Of a stretch of DNA of 64,000 bases, positions 8,740 through 17,112 are shown in pieces. Origin of the DNA: Sphingobium sp. MI1205 (GTDB taxonomy: Bacteria > Pseudomonadota > Alphaproteobacteria > Sphingomonadales > Sphingomonadaceae); NCBI RefSeq assembly GCF_001563285.1, contig NZ_CP005188.1:1679501-1743500 (forward strand). The letters run 5' to 3'. The notes beneath the pieces were generated by a model. That model was not told the origin of the DNA. It was given only the letters and a program-made list of their open reading frames with translations, and searched no databases. The first letter of the stretch is position 1, and every line of letters starts with the position of its first letter. The translations under genes and the position numbers were made by a program.

Positions 8740-10116
8740 TCACCCCCTGCTTTGCTGGTATGCGGCCAATGCCCGCTCGCGCGCTTTACGATGGCCAATG
8801 CGCTTTGGTGGATAGGCGGAAGGCCGCGCGTCATACGAGTCCGGGTCGTGGATCACCTTATCGTCAAGATGCGCCAGTTCGGGCACCCATTGTCTTATAT
8901 AGTCAGCGGCCTCGAATTTTGGAGACTGTGTAAGCGGGGCCATGATGCGCGAGAACATATTCGCATCGACGCCACTTCCCGCCACCCACTGCCAGTTTAC
9001 ACTGTTATTGGCATAGTCCGCATCGACCAGCGTATCCCAAAACCATTGCGCGCCATGACGCCAATCGATCAGCAGATGCTTGATGAGGAAACTCGCCACG
9101 ATCATGCGCACGCGGTTATGCATCCAACCGGTCGCCCAAAGCTGTCGCATCCCGGCATCAACGATCGGATAGCCGGTACGCCCCTTCTTCCACGCAATGA
9201 AATCCCCTTTCGCCTCGCGTAAATCGCGCCACGGCATCTGGTCGAAACCGGATCGCGCATTTTTTGACCCATAAGTGGGCAACGCCCATATCTGGGTATG
9301 TGCATAGTCTCGCCAGATCAATTCCTTGAGAAAGGTTGTCGGATTGCCCGGTGCCCCGCTAATCCGATGCCACACATAGGCTGGCGAAACTTCGCCGAAA
9401 TGCAGATGAGGCGATAGTCGCGACGTACCCTCTACGGACGGCAGATTACGCGCCGCATCATAATCCCCTGCCTCGTCCAGGAATGATGATACGCGGTCGC
9501 GAGCCCCCGCCTCGCCTGGCGTCCAATCGCTGGCGAACGCTTCAGCCCAGTCGGGACGGGAGGGAAGCAGATTCCATTCGTCCAACGAATCGCTGTCAGG
9601 CCATCGAGAAGGCGAATCGATCCGCGATGGCGCCGGCGATGGCTTGGGCGGTGGCATGTGAAGCATCGTCGCCCGCAAGAATGGCGTGTATATTTGATAC
9701 GGGTCGCCGCCCGACGTACGGACGCAGCCAGGCGGCAAAAGAAACCCCCCATCGTGAAGCTGGAGGTCAATCGCCCGGCACACGGCCTTCTCGACATTGC
9801 GCCACCAAGGTTCGTAGTGAGCGAGCGCATGTACCCGCTGACTGCCGGTCTCGCGGGCCAGTTGCTGCAACTCCTCCGCGCAATCGCCGCGTCGCAGGAT
9901 AAGGCGGGATCCCTTTTCACGAAGATTTTTATCCAGTGATTTCAAACTATAGTGCAGCCACCAGCGCTGCGCGGCGCCCATCTTCCACTGGCGCGGGGCG
10001 GCGTCGTCCAGAATATAGACTGGAATCACCGGCCCTTCACCTAACGCCGCCGCGAGGGCGGCCTGGTCGGACAAGCGAAGGTCCTGACGGAACCAGAGAA
10101 TTATGGGATCGGCCAT
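8740..10116 (-). CDS. phrB: Deoxyribodipyrimidine photolyase
   Basis: This is a light-dependent DNA repair enzyme of the cryptochrome/photolyase family, 458 residues. The N-terminal antenna domain begins IILWFRQDLRLSD. The C-terminal FAD domain shows FLKELIWRDYA, the region around GWMHNRVRMIVASFLIK, and WQWVAGSGVDA followed by RIMAPLTQSPKF. These are typical of class I cyclobutane pyrimidine dimer photolyases. The family tryptophan-rich segment WFWDTLVDADYANN is intact. It is divergent from rppH across 184 bp. Confidence 0.95.
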   Translation of the reverse strand: MADPIILWFRQDLRLSDQAALAAALGEGPVIPVYILDDAAPRQWKMGAAQRWWLHYSLKSLDKNLREKGSRLILRRGDCAEELQQLARETGSQRVHALAHYEPWWRNVEKAVCRAIDLQLHDGGFLLPPGCVRTSGGDPYQIYTPFLRATMLHMPPPKPSPAPSRIDSPSRWPDSDSLDEWNLLPSRPDWAEAFASDWTPGEAGARDRVSSFLDEAGDYDAARNLPSVEGTSRLSPHLHFGEVSPAYVWHRISGAPGNPTTFLKELIWRDYAHTQIWALPTYGSKNARSGFDQMPWRDLREAKGDFIAWKKGRTGYPIVDAGMRQLWATGWMHNRVRMIVASFLIKHLLIDWRHGAQWFWDTLVDADYANNSVNWQWVAGSGVDANMFSRIMAPLTQSPKFEAADYIRQWVPELAHLDDKVIHDPDSYDARPSAYPPKRIGHRKARERALAAYQQSRG

Positions 10117-10300
10117 ATGTCAGCCTTGCCACCGGTTGGCGATTGTTCCAATCTCCTCTCCCCATTCAACGCAAAAACCCGTCCCAATATAGCGGCCTGC
10201 CTTTTCGCAGATGGACGCAGCACCTTTCCCCAATTATCATTGCAGCGCACAAATTCGCCAGTCCGAAGGGCTCCGGCGGGAACAATGATCAGGGGACGTC

Positions 10301-10786
10301 ATGGCGTCAGTGCCAAATGATTCGGAATTTGGGTATCGGCCGTGCGTCGGTGTGATGCTCGTCAATATGGATGGCAAGGTCTTCGTCGGCCAACGCATCG
10401 ACAGTCAGGTCGAGGCCTGGCAAATGCCGCAGGGCGGTATCGACGACGGCGAGGAAGAGAAGGTTGCGGCCTTACGCGAATTGGGCGAAGAGACTGGCAT
10501 CGGCCATCATCATGTCGAAATCATCGCAAAGGCGCGGGATGAGCACTTCTACGACCTGCCGCCTGAACTGATCGGGAAGCTGTGGGGCGGAAGATTTCGC
10601 GGACAGCGCCAAGTCTGGTTCCTCGCCCGTTTCCTTGGAAGCGACGAGGATATCGATATCGCTACGGATGAACCGGAATTTTCCGAGTGGAAATGGATAA
10701 GCCCGGAAGCGCTGCCTGATGTCATCGTGCCATTCAAGCGGAAGCTGTACCGCGACATACTTCAGGAATTCAAAGCGCTGATCTGA
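10301..10786 (+). CDS. rppH: RNA pyrophosphohydrolase RppH
   Basis: RppH is a Nudix hydrolase that removes pyrophosphate from the 5' end of mRNA to start decay, or hydrolyses dinucleoside polyphosphates. The protein has 161 residues; the Nudix box is complete (GGIDDGEEE...RELGEETG). The N-terminal YRPCVGVMLVN and the WQMPQGGID context are typical of RppH/YgdP. A ribosome binding site AGGGGA lies just before the ATG. It is followed by an M20 peptidase 52 bp later. Confidence 0.93.
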   Translation: MASVPNDSEFGYRPCVGVMLVNMDGKVFVGQRIDSQVEAWQMPQGGIDDGEEEKVAALRELGEETGIGHHHVEIIAKARDEHFYDLPPELIGKLWGGRFRGQRQVWFLARFLGSDEDIDIATDEPEFSEWKWISPEALPDVIVPFKRKLYRDILQEFKALI

Positions 10787-10838
10787 ATACGGCTCGCTGG
10801 GGTGGAGCGCGCGCGTTCCCTCTGGTAAGCTACAAAGG

Positions 10839-12044
10839 ATGAACGGCCTTTCGTCGTCAGACCTTGCGCTAATGGAATGCGCCGCGGCCGCCCCGATGCT
10901 GGATCAGGTGCGGAGATGGGCTGCGGTCAACAGCGGATCTCGTAATCTGGCGGGATTGGCGACCGTGGCGGCCATGCTAGCCGACGCTTTCTCGGTGCTT
11001 CCAGGGGATGTGCGACTGATAGATCCTGAAGAAGTTGTCACCGTCAACTCAGAGGGGCAGCCAGAGCTTCTACCGCATGGGAAGCACCTGTTGCTGTCGG
11101 TACGACGTGATGCTCCTGTCCGGCTGCTTCTCACCGGCCATATGGATACTGTTTTCCCATCCGATCATGCCTTTCAGACGGTTCGGTGGGCCGACGACGG
11201 CACATTGAATGGCCCCGGTGTTGCCGACATGAAAGGGGGCCTTGCCGTCATGCTGGCTGCGTTGCAGGCCGTTGAAACGTCCGCAATTTTCGCGCCTGTC
11301 GGCTATGATGTAGTTATCAACAGTGACGAAGAATTGGGCAGCGCCTCCTCAGCCGGGCTACTTCGCGAAGCTGCGCGCGGCAAGATCGCGGCGCTTACCT
11401 ACGAGCCGGCGCTTCCGGATGGCACATTAGCTGGCGCACGGGCGGGTAGCGGCAATTTCTCCATCGTCGTGACGGGGCGTAGCGCTCATGCTGGACGCAA
11501 TCCTGATGAAGGCCGGAATGCCCTGTTGGCTGCGGCAGATATCGCGCTGCGATTAAAGGCTGGCGGCGGTCCAGCACTGGCCTGCAATCCAGCGCGGATA
11601 GACGGTGGCGGTCCCAATAACGTCGTGCCCGACAAGGCCATACTACGCGTCAACTTCCGGCCTCAAACGACAGGCGCCGAGGAGTTGGCACATCAACTCA
11701 TCACGCGATCGGTCGCAGATGTGTCACGGCTTCATGATGTCAAGGTGACGGTGCATGGCGGCTTTGGCCGCCCACCCAAACCCATGGATACCAAGGCAAT
11801 GCCTCTTTTCAACCTCGTCAAGCAATGTGGCGCGGACTTGGGCCTGCCGATCGAATGGCGCGATACTGGAGGCGTATGCGATGGAAATAACATCGCGGCG
11901 TGTGGCGTGCCCGTAGTGGACACGATGGGCGTACGCGGCGGCGCCATTCACAGTGGCGGCGAGTACCTGATTGTCGAGAGCCTCGCAGAACGGGCCCAGC
12001 TTTCTGCGCTCACGATGCTGCGTATCGCTCAGGGCCGATTGTAA
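10839..12044 (+). CDS. M20 family metallopeptidase, adjacent to astAB
   Basis: This is a zinc-dependent amidohydrolase of 401 residues. First metal-binding motif: TGHMDTVFP; second: GPGVADMKGG; then the catalytic glutamate pair in NSDEELGS, and the dimerisation domain with GRSAHAG and GGGPNNVVPD. It resembles glutamate carboxypeptidase and related deacylases. It directly precedes astA (13 bp) and so may act in the same arginine pathway, perhaps as a desuccinylase, since the M20 family includes DapE, which removes succinyl groups. That role is inference; a general peptidase or acylase role is equally possible. Confidence 0.85.
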   Translation: MNGLSSSDLALMECAAAAPMLDQVRRWAAVNSGSRNLAGLATVAAMLADAFSVLPGDVRLIDPEEVVTVNSEGQPELLPHGKHLLLSVRRDAPVRLLLTGHMDTVFPSDHAFQTVRWADDGTLNGPGVADMKGGLAVMLAALQAVETSAIFAPVGYDVVINSDEELGSASSAGLLREAARGKIAALTYEPALPDGTLAGARAGSGNFSIVVTGRSAHAGRNPDEGRNALLAAADIALRLKAGGGPALACNPARIDGGGPNNVVPDKAILRVNFRPQTTGAEELAHQLITRSVADVSRLHDVKVTVHGGFGRPPKPMDTKAMPLFNLVKQCGADLGLPIEWRDTGGVCDGNNIAACGVPVVDTMGVRGGAIHSGGEYLIVESLAERAQLSALTMLRIAQGRL

Positions 12045-12056
12045 GGGAGACCAGGC

Positions 12057-13076
12057 TTGAGTTTCGTGATGCGCACAGCACGCTCGGATGATCTGCAAAG
12101 CCTGTATGAGCTGGCGAAATTGACAGGAGGAGGCTTCACCAATCTTCCCGCGGATCGGCAGGCGTTGGAGCAGAAGCTGGAAAGGACTGAACTGGCCCTT
12201 TCGCGGCAATCAGGGGGCATTGAGGACGAATTGATCCTCCTGGTGCTGGAAAATTGCGAAACAGGCCAGGTCCGCGGAACCTGCCAGATATTTAGTAAAG
12301 TGGGGCAGAACTGGCCCTTTTATTCCTACCGGCTAGGCGTATTGACCCAGCATTGCCGGGAACTATCGCGCACCTTTCGAGCGGAAATGCTCTCGCTCGT
12401 TACGGATCTGGAAGGCTCTGTCGAAGTCGGCGGCCTCTTCCTGCACCCGCGGGAACGCGCCGAGGGGCTGGGCCTGCTGCTCGCCCGCAGCCGCTATCTC
12501 TACATTCGCAACCATCGCGCGCGATTCGGGGACCAGGTGATCGCCGAATTGCGCGGCGTGATCGACGAAGCAGGAGGCTCCCCCTTTTGGGATGGGCTTG
12601 CAGGGCGGTTCTTTGGAATGAGTTTTCAGGAGGCCGACGATTTCAATGCCGTTCATGGCAATCAGTTCATCGCCGACCTGATGCCCAAGACACCGATTTA
12701 TACGGCCATGTTGAACGACAGTGCCCGGGCGGTTATCGGACTGCCCCATCCTAACGGCCGGGCCGCGATGCGGATGCTGGAGACCGAGGGATTCACCAAT
12801 CCCGGCTACATCGACATTTTTGATGGCGGCCCAACCATGATCGGCCAGATCAACTCGCTCCAGACCGTGGCGCATGCCCAGGACGTCACATTGGCGGCGA
12901 TCCATGACAGCGGTGGAGATAAGCAGCTTGTCGCGACGGGGCATCTTGCAAATTATCGCTGCACTTATGGCTTTGTCCGACCGCAGGAGGGCGAATCCCT
13001 ATCGCTTGACAGGGCAAGTGCCCAACGCCTTCAGGTGGAACCCGGCCAGCAAGTCACGATCGTGGCGCGGGCATGA
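12057..13076 (+). CDS. astA: Arginine N-succinyltransferase AstA
   Basis: AstA performs the first step of the ammonia-producing arginine succinyltransferase pathway: arginine plus succinyl-CoA to N2-succinylarginine. It has 339 residues, the usual length. Recognisable features are MRTARSDDLQSLYELA at the N-terminus, TGGGFTNLPAD, and the acyltransferase core with VGGLFLHPRERAEGLGLLL. A TTG start at 12057 is chosen because AGGGAG lies 8 bases upstream; GTG 12066 and ATG 12069 are alternatives. The stop overlaps the astB start (ATGA). Confidence 0.95.
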   Translation: MSFVMRTARSDDLQSLYELAKLTGGGFTNLPADRQALEQKLERTELALSRQSGGIEDELILLVLENCETGQVRGTCQIFSKVGQNWPFYSYRLGVLTQHCRELSRTFRAEMLSLVTDLEGSVEVGGLFLHPRERAEGLGLLLARSRYLYIRNHRARFGDQVIAELRGVIDEAGGSPFWDGLAGRFFGMSFQEADDFNAVHGNQFIADLMPKTPIYTAMLNDSARAVIGLPHPNGRAAMRMLETEGFTNPGYIDIFDGGPTMIGQINSLQTVAHAQDVTLAAIHDSGGDKQLVATGHLANYRCTYGFVRPQEGESLSLDRASAQRLQVEPGQQVTIVARA

Positions 13077-14332
13077 CCGTTCGCGAGATTAATTTCGATG
13101 GGCTGATCGGTCCCAGTCACAATTACGCCGGGCTGAGCCTTGGCAACTTGGCCTCGGCTCGAAATGCAGGAACCGTATCCCATCCGCGCGCCGCCGCCCT
13201 GCAGGGTATCGAGAAAATGCGTACAAACCTGCGACTCGACATTGCTCAGGGCATCTTCCTTCCTCAATGGCGTCCCGATGGCCGCTGGCTGAACGCTCTG
13301 GGGACCAATATCAGCGACGCAGAACCTGCTATCCGAGCGGCTGCCATGTCCGCATCCTCCATGTGGGCTGCCAATGCCGCGACGGTCTCGCCTGCCGCAG
13401 ACACCGCAGATGGTCGCACCCATCTGACAGTAGCCAACCTCGTCACCATGCCCCATCGCAGCCACGAATGGCCGCAGACGCTTGCGCAGCTGAAGATTGC
13501 CTTTTCCGATCGAGACGCTTTCGTCGTCCATCCGCCCGTTCCCGCGCCGTTCGGCGACGAAGGCGCCGCCAACCATATGCGATTAAGTGAAAATCATGCG
13601 TGTCGCGGCGTCGAGATATTCGTCTATGGCGAGGCTGGAGGGCCTTATCCCGCGCGGCAACATCTCGAGGCGAGCAAGGCGGTGGCGCGGTTACACTGCC
13701 TGGACCCCACCCGAACGCTATTCGCCATGCAGTCGGAAGAAGCGATCGCCGCTGGTGCTTTTCACAATGATGTCGTCGCGGTCGCCAATGAAAATGTGCT
13801 TTTCGCGCATGAAAAGGCTTTTGCAGATAAGGAGCGCCTCTACACAAACCTGCAAGCCTTACTGCCTTCGATACAGATTATTGAAGTGCCGGACAGTGCC
13901 GTGAGTTTGGCCGACGCCATCCGAAGCTATCTTTTCAACGCGCAACTGGTGACCCTGGCGGAGGGTGGCATGGCGCTCATCCTGCCAACGGAAGCAAGAA
14001 GTGTAGCTAGCGTATGGGACTGGCTGAAACGAATGACTTCCAGCAATGGTCCAATCCGGCAACTCGTTTCGGTCGATATACGGCAATCGATGGCGAATGG
14101 CGGGGGGCCCGCGTGTCTGCGATTGCGGGTCGTGGCAGACCCCGCGAACATAGACCCTCGGTTTCTGGTGAATGAAGCGAAGCTTGATGACATATCCGAC
14201 ATTGTAAGCCGCTATTGGCCCGTAGAGATCACGCCTGATGAACTGGCAGATACCCGCCTGATTGCCCAGGTCGAACAATCATGGTTAACCCTTGTTGACC
14301 ATTTGCAGCTTTCGGGCGACTTAATTCCATAG
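13073..14332 (+). CDS. astB: N-succinylarginine dihydrolase AstB
   Basis: AstB converts N2-succinylarginine to N2-succinylornithine, ammonia and CO2. The 419-residue protein shows the amidinotransferase-fold motifs: FDGLIGPSHNYAGLS at the N-terminus, AGAFHNDVVAVANEN with the catalytic histidine, and the catalytic cysteine in NGGGPACLRLRV. It is translationally coupled to astA by ATGA overlap. The later genes astC, astD and astE are not nearby, so the pathway must be completed from elsewhere or by the M20 protein upstream. Confidence 0.96.
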   Translation: MTVREINFDGLIGPSHNYAGLSLGNLASARNAGTVSHPRAAALQGIEKMRTNLRLDIAQGIFLPQWRPDGRWLNALGTNISDAEPAIRAAAMSASSMWAANAATVSPAADTADGRTHLTVANLVTMPHRSHEWPQTLAQLKIAFSDRDAFVVHPPVPAPFGDEGAANHMRLSENHACRGVEIFVYGEAGGPYPARQHLEASKAVARLHCLDPTRTLFAMQSEEAIAAGAFHNDVVAVANENVLFAHEKAFADKERLYTNLQALLPSIQIIEVPDSAVSLADAIRSYLFNAQLVTLAEGGMALILPTEARSVASVWDWLKRMTSSNGPIRQLVSVDIRQSMANGGGPACLRLRVVADPANIDPRFLVNEAKLDDISDIVSRYWPVEITPDELADTRLIAQVEQSWLTLVDHLQLSGDLIP

Positions 14333-14358
14333 AGCAAATCTCTGCTCGAGTGGGACCA

Positions 14359-14580
14359 ATGGAACGGATCAAGCGCCTTTTCACGATCAAGACGAAATTC
14401 GAGGCGTTTCTGGTCATCTATGCGCTTGCCCTCGGCGCTACTGAGCGTGGCATCGTCTATATGCAGCAATATCCCGGAACTGGCGGACAAATTTTGGCGC
14501 TTGCCTGCACCGGAGCCGTATTCATGGCAGGCGGCAAGATACTGGACGCGGTCGATCTGCAACGCCATCTGACCGGCTGA
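14359..14580 (+). CDS. Small membrane protein, unknown function
   Basis: This frame gives 73 residues starting MERIKRLFTIKTKFEAF. It has a basic amphipathic N-terminus and two likely membrane segments (about residues 16-33 and 42-60). A GTG at 14350 is an alternative start. I do not recognise a family. It lies 26 bp after astB and 62 bp before cobQ, on the same strand as both. Codon use is similar to its neighbours, which supports it being a gene. Confidence 0.6.
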   Translation: MERIKRLFTIKTKFEAFLVIYALALGATERGIVYMQQYPGTGGQILALACTGAVFMAGGKILDAVDLQRHLTG

Positions 14581-14642
14581 ACCTTCGTTCGCAGCAGAGC
14601 AGCAGGTTGACCTGCGCCAAAAGGCCATGCAGGAGCCGCGCA

Positions 14643-16097
14643 ATGGCTGCGATCATGCTTCAGGGAACAGGGTCCGACGTCGGAAAATCGGTGCTGGTCG
14701 CAGGCCTGTGTCGCGCACTGGTCCATCGCGGATATCGTGTGCGTCCCTTCAAGCCGCAAAATATGTCGAACAATGCAGCCGTCACCATCGACGGTGGCGA
14801 GATCGGTCGCGCACAGGCGCTGCAGGCGCTGGCGGCAGGCGCCGAACCGCATAGCGATATGAACCCGGTGTTGTTGAAACCGCAGGCTGACCGGACTTCG
14901 CAGCTCGTCGTGCATGGGCAGGTCCGCGGTTCGCTGCACGCAGGCAACTTCCGCACGGCGCGCAGGCAGTTGCTCGACGCAGTTATTGAAAGCTACGAGC
15001 GCTTGCGACAGCAATGCGACATCGTTGTCGTCGAAGGCGCAGGATCGCCGGCTGAAATCAATCTGCGGGCTGGTGACATCGCGAACATGGGCTTCGCACG
15101 GGCTGCTGATGTACCAGTGATACTGGTTGGGGACATCGACCGGGGCGGCGTCATTGCCGCGATCGCGGGCACCAAGGCTGTCGTCGATGCGGCTGACGCA
15201 GCCATGATCCATGGATTTTTGATCAACAAGTTCCGCGGCGATCCGGCCTTGTTTGAAGATGGCTACCGCCAGATCGAACATCTGTCGGGATGGCGCGGTC
15301 TAGGCGTGATCCCCTGGCTGGACGCAACGGCCCGATTGCCGAGTGAAGACGCCGTGGTGCTGGAACACCGGCCCAACGAAAGCGGCGGACGCCTGATAAT
15401 CGCCTGCCCGATTTTGCCGCGCATTTCCAATTTCGACGATCTAGACCCGTTCAAGCTGGAGCCTGCGATAGACCTCGTCATGGTGCCGCCCGGTCGCCCG
15501 ATTCCTGCCGAGGCCAGCCTGATCATATTACCTGGATCAAAGGCTACCATAGCGGATCTGCGCGTCCTAAAGCGGGAGGGATGGGACATTGACATTCTGG
15601 CTCACCATCGCCGCGGAAAGCCTGTTTTCGGTATATGCGGGGGCTATCAGATGCTTGGGCGCAGCATCGCTGACCCGGAGGGAATTGAGGGGACGCCGGA
15701 AACCATCAAGGGTCTCGGACTCCTGGATGTGGAGACTCGGCTAACCCCGGCCAAATCCTTGGTGAGGGTGAGTGGTTCGGCTCATGGGCAAGCCGTTGGC
15801 GGATATGAAATGCATGTGGGGATTACCACAGGCGCGGATTGTGCCCGCCCGTTTTCGGAACTGACGGATGGCCGCATGGATGGAGCAATCAGCGCGGACG
15901 GACGGATTTCGGGAACCTATGTCCACGGACTATTCGCCAGCGCCAAGCTGCGCGCGGCCTTGATCGCAACAATCGGAGGCCGGTCCACGGGACAGGATTA
16001 TAATCTCTCCGTCGATCGTGCACTCGATGAGATCGCGGTGCAATTGGAGCAGCATGCAGATATAGACGCAATATTAGCTATCGCTACCAGCCACTAA
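14643..16097 (+). CDS. cobQ: Cobyric acid synthase CobQ
   Basis: This enzyme amidates adenosylcobyrinic acid a,c-diamide at four carboxyl groups, using glutamine and ATP, in cobalamin synthesis. The 484-residue protein has an N-terminal ATPase-like domain with the P-loop GTGSDVGKSV and then a class I glutamine amidotransferase domain with the nucleophile motif GICGGYQMLG and the histidine motif GTYVHGLF. ATG 14643 has AGGAG 8 bases upstream and gives the family N-terminus. No other cobalamin gene is visible within the window. Confidence 0.95.
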   Translation: MAAIMLQGTGSDVGKSVLVAGLCRALVHRGYRVRPFKPQNMSNNAAVTIDGGEIGRAQALQALAAGAEPHSDMNPVLLKPQADRTSQLVVHGQVRGSLHAGNFRTARRQLLDAVIESYERLRQQCDIVVVEGAGSPAEINLRAGDIANMGFARAADVPVILVGDIDRGGVIAAIAGTKAVVDAADAAMIHGFLINKFRGDPALFEDGYRQIEHLSGWRGLGVIPWLDATARLPSEDAVVLEHRPNESGGRLIIACPILPRISNFDDLDPFKLEPAIDLVMVPPGRPIPAEASLIILPGSKATIADLRVLKREGWDIDILAHHRRGKPVFGICGGYQMLGRSIADPEGIEGTPETIKGLGLLDVETRLTPAKSLVRVSGSAHGQAVGGYEMHVGITTGADCARPFSELTDGRMDGAISADGRISGTYVHGLFASAKLRAALIATIGGRSTGQDYNLSVDRALDEIAVQLEQHADIDAILAIATSH

Positions 16098-16392
16098 ACA
16101 TCACCGATTTGGCAGTCTCTGCATCCCGGTGCCTACTCCATGCGAATTTTGGAGGATCGAAGTAAGAGGGGCGGACTTCCCTTAGAAGAGCGGGAGGTAA
16201 AAGACTATGTCATCGGGATGTCCACGCGAGCGCGGGGCTATGGCTAAGCCACTCTGGACAGATTGCCGATTTGAACTTCAATCAGATGCCAACAACTGCG
16301 GGACAATTGGACCGATCTGCGGGACATCGAAGCATACAGTACGATCCTCCAGGATCGCCTTATAAGCTACTCATTTTCCCAAGAAAGAAAAA
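16098..16392. other. Gap between cobQ and tRNA-Arg
   Basis: This stretch of nearly 300 bases holds no recognisable gene. There is one short open frame (annotated separately) and a ten-base direct repeat, ctgcgggaca, at about 16296 and 16317. I see no clear terminator for cobQ. Confidence 0.4.
16140..16247 (+). CDS. Possible 35-residue open frame
   Basis: A short frame begins with ATG at 16140 and encodes MRILEDRSKRGG followed by a charged segment, ending at TAA 16245-16247. There is no clear ribosome binding site and no family I recognise. It could be a remnant or chance frame; it is listed because the gap otherwise holds nothing. Confidence 0.15.
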   Translation: MRILEDRSKRGGLPLEEREVKDYVIGMSTRARGYG

Positions 16393-16469
16393 TGGTGCGC
16401 CCGGAACGATTCGAACGTCCGACCCTCAGATTCGTAGTCTGATGCTCTATCCAGCTGAGCTACGGGCGC
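16393..16469 (-). tRNA. tRNA-Arg (anticodon ACG)
   Basis: The minus strand folds as a full cloverleaf: acceptor stem GCGCCCG paired with CGGGCGC, D arm GCTC...GAGC, anticodon stem CAGAC/... with loop CTACGAA giving anticodon ACG, T arm with GTTCGAATC, and an encoded CCA at 16393-16395. ACG is read as the inosine-modified tRNA decoding CGN arginine codons. Confidence 0.96.
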
Positions 16470-16481
16470 GTTGTGGAGCGG

Positions 16482-16510
16482 CAGATAGAGGGGGGCGGTT
16501 GATTGGGCAA
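16482..16510 (-). promoter_or_regulatory. Likely promoter of tRNA-Arg
   Basis: On the minus strand TTGCCC (16505-16510) is followed after exactly 17 bases by TATCTG (16482-16487), ending 12 bases before the tRNA 5' end. Spacing and distance suit a sigma-70 type promoter. Confidence 0.4.
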
Positions 16511-16611
16511 GCCCCTTTTTTACCTTTTTTTCCGAGCCGGGGTGAGCCCACCGGAAACGGCAACCTTTGCATCGGTCTACTCGTTCCCGCATAGGGGCAA
16601 GGAGGCGATGA

Positions 16612-17058
16612 ATGACGTTCACTCTTAACTATATCGCGCTGATCCTCATCGCCTTGGTTGCAGGTCTCCTGCTAGGATTGATGGCCAGTGGACGGGGCAA
16701 GTACAAAAGATTATGGCGCGATGAGCAGTTAGCGCACCGCCGGACGATCAAGGAGCGCGACGCGCGCATCAATGCCCCAGCCAGCAGTAGGGCCTCCCCC
16801 GTACGGGCGCATGGAGAAGGGCACGACGATCTCACGCGGATTTGTTCGATCTCAGCCCAAGAGGCCGCCATCCTGAATGAAGCGGGCTATCACAACTATG
16901 CGCAAATGAGCAGCATGAGCGATGAGCAGCAGGCCACACTAGAGGGCCGACTTGGACGAGCGCCTGGGACGATCGAGCACGAAGAGTGGATGACACAGGC
17001 GAAATTGCTCGAGACCGGGAAGGTTCGCGAGCATGAACGACGCTATATAGAGAGGTGA
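16612..17058 (+). CDS. Membrane-anchored helix-hairpin-helix protein
   Basis: The 148-residue protein has one N-terminal membrane segment (about 5-24) and a short charged linker. The C-terminal part contains DDLTRICSISAQEAAILNEAG and ends with an EEWMTQAKLL motif. That pattern resembles the helix-hairpin-helix proteins described as 5'-nuclease-like (COG3743 type), in which a DDL...I.G...LN..G module recurs. No catalytic residues can be assigned and the role is unknown. It converges with ppdK; a hairpin lies between the two genes. Confidence 0.7.
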   Translation: MTFTLNYIALILIALVAGLLLGLMASGRGKYKRLWRDEQLAHRRTIKERDARINAPASSRASPVRAHGEGHDDLTRICSISAQEAAILNEAGYHNYAQMSSMSDEQQATLEGRLGRAPGTIEHEEWMTQAKLLETGKVREHERRYIER

Positions 17059-17071
17059 TTGGTAGCAAGTT

Positions 17072-17105
17072 GCCCGCCTGCCCTTCTTTCGAGGGACAGG
17101 CGGGC
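17072..17105. terminator. Hairpin between converging genes
   Basis: GCCCGCCTG (17072-17080) pairs perfectly with CAGGCGGGC (17097-17105), extended by CCCT/AGGG across one bulged base. It sits between the plus-strand gene ending at 17058 and ppdK ending at 17113. No long T run follows on either side, so it may be a bidirectional or Rho-assisted terminator. Confidence 0.5.
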
Positions 17106-17112
17106 CGAAAGG

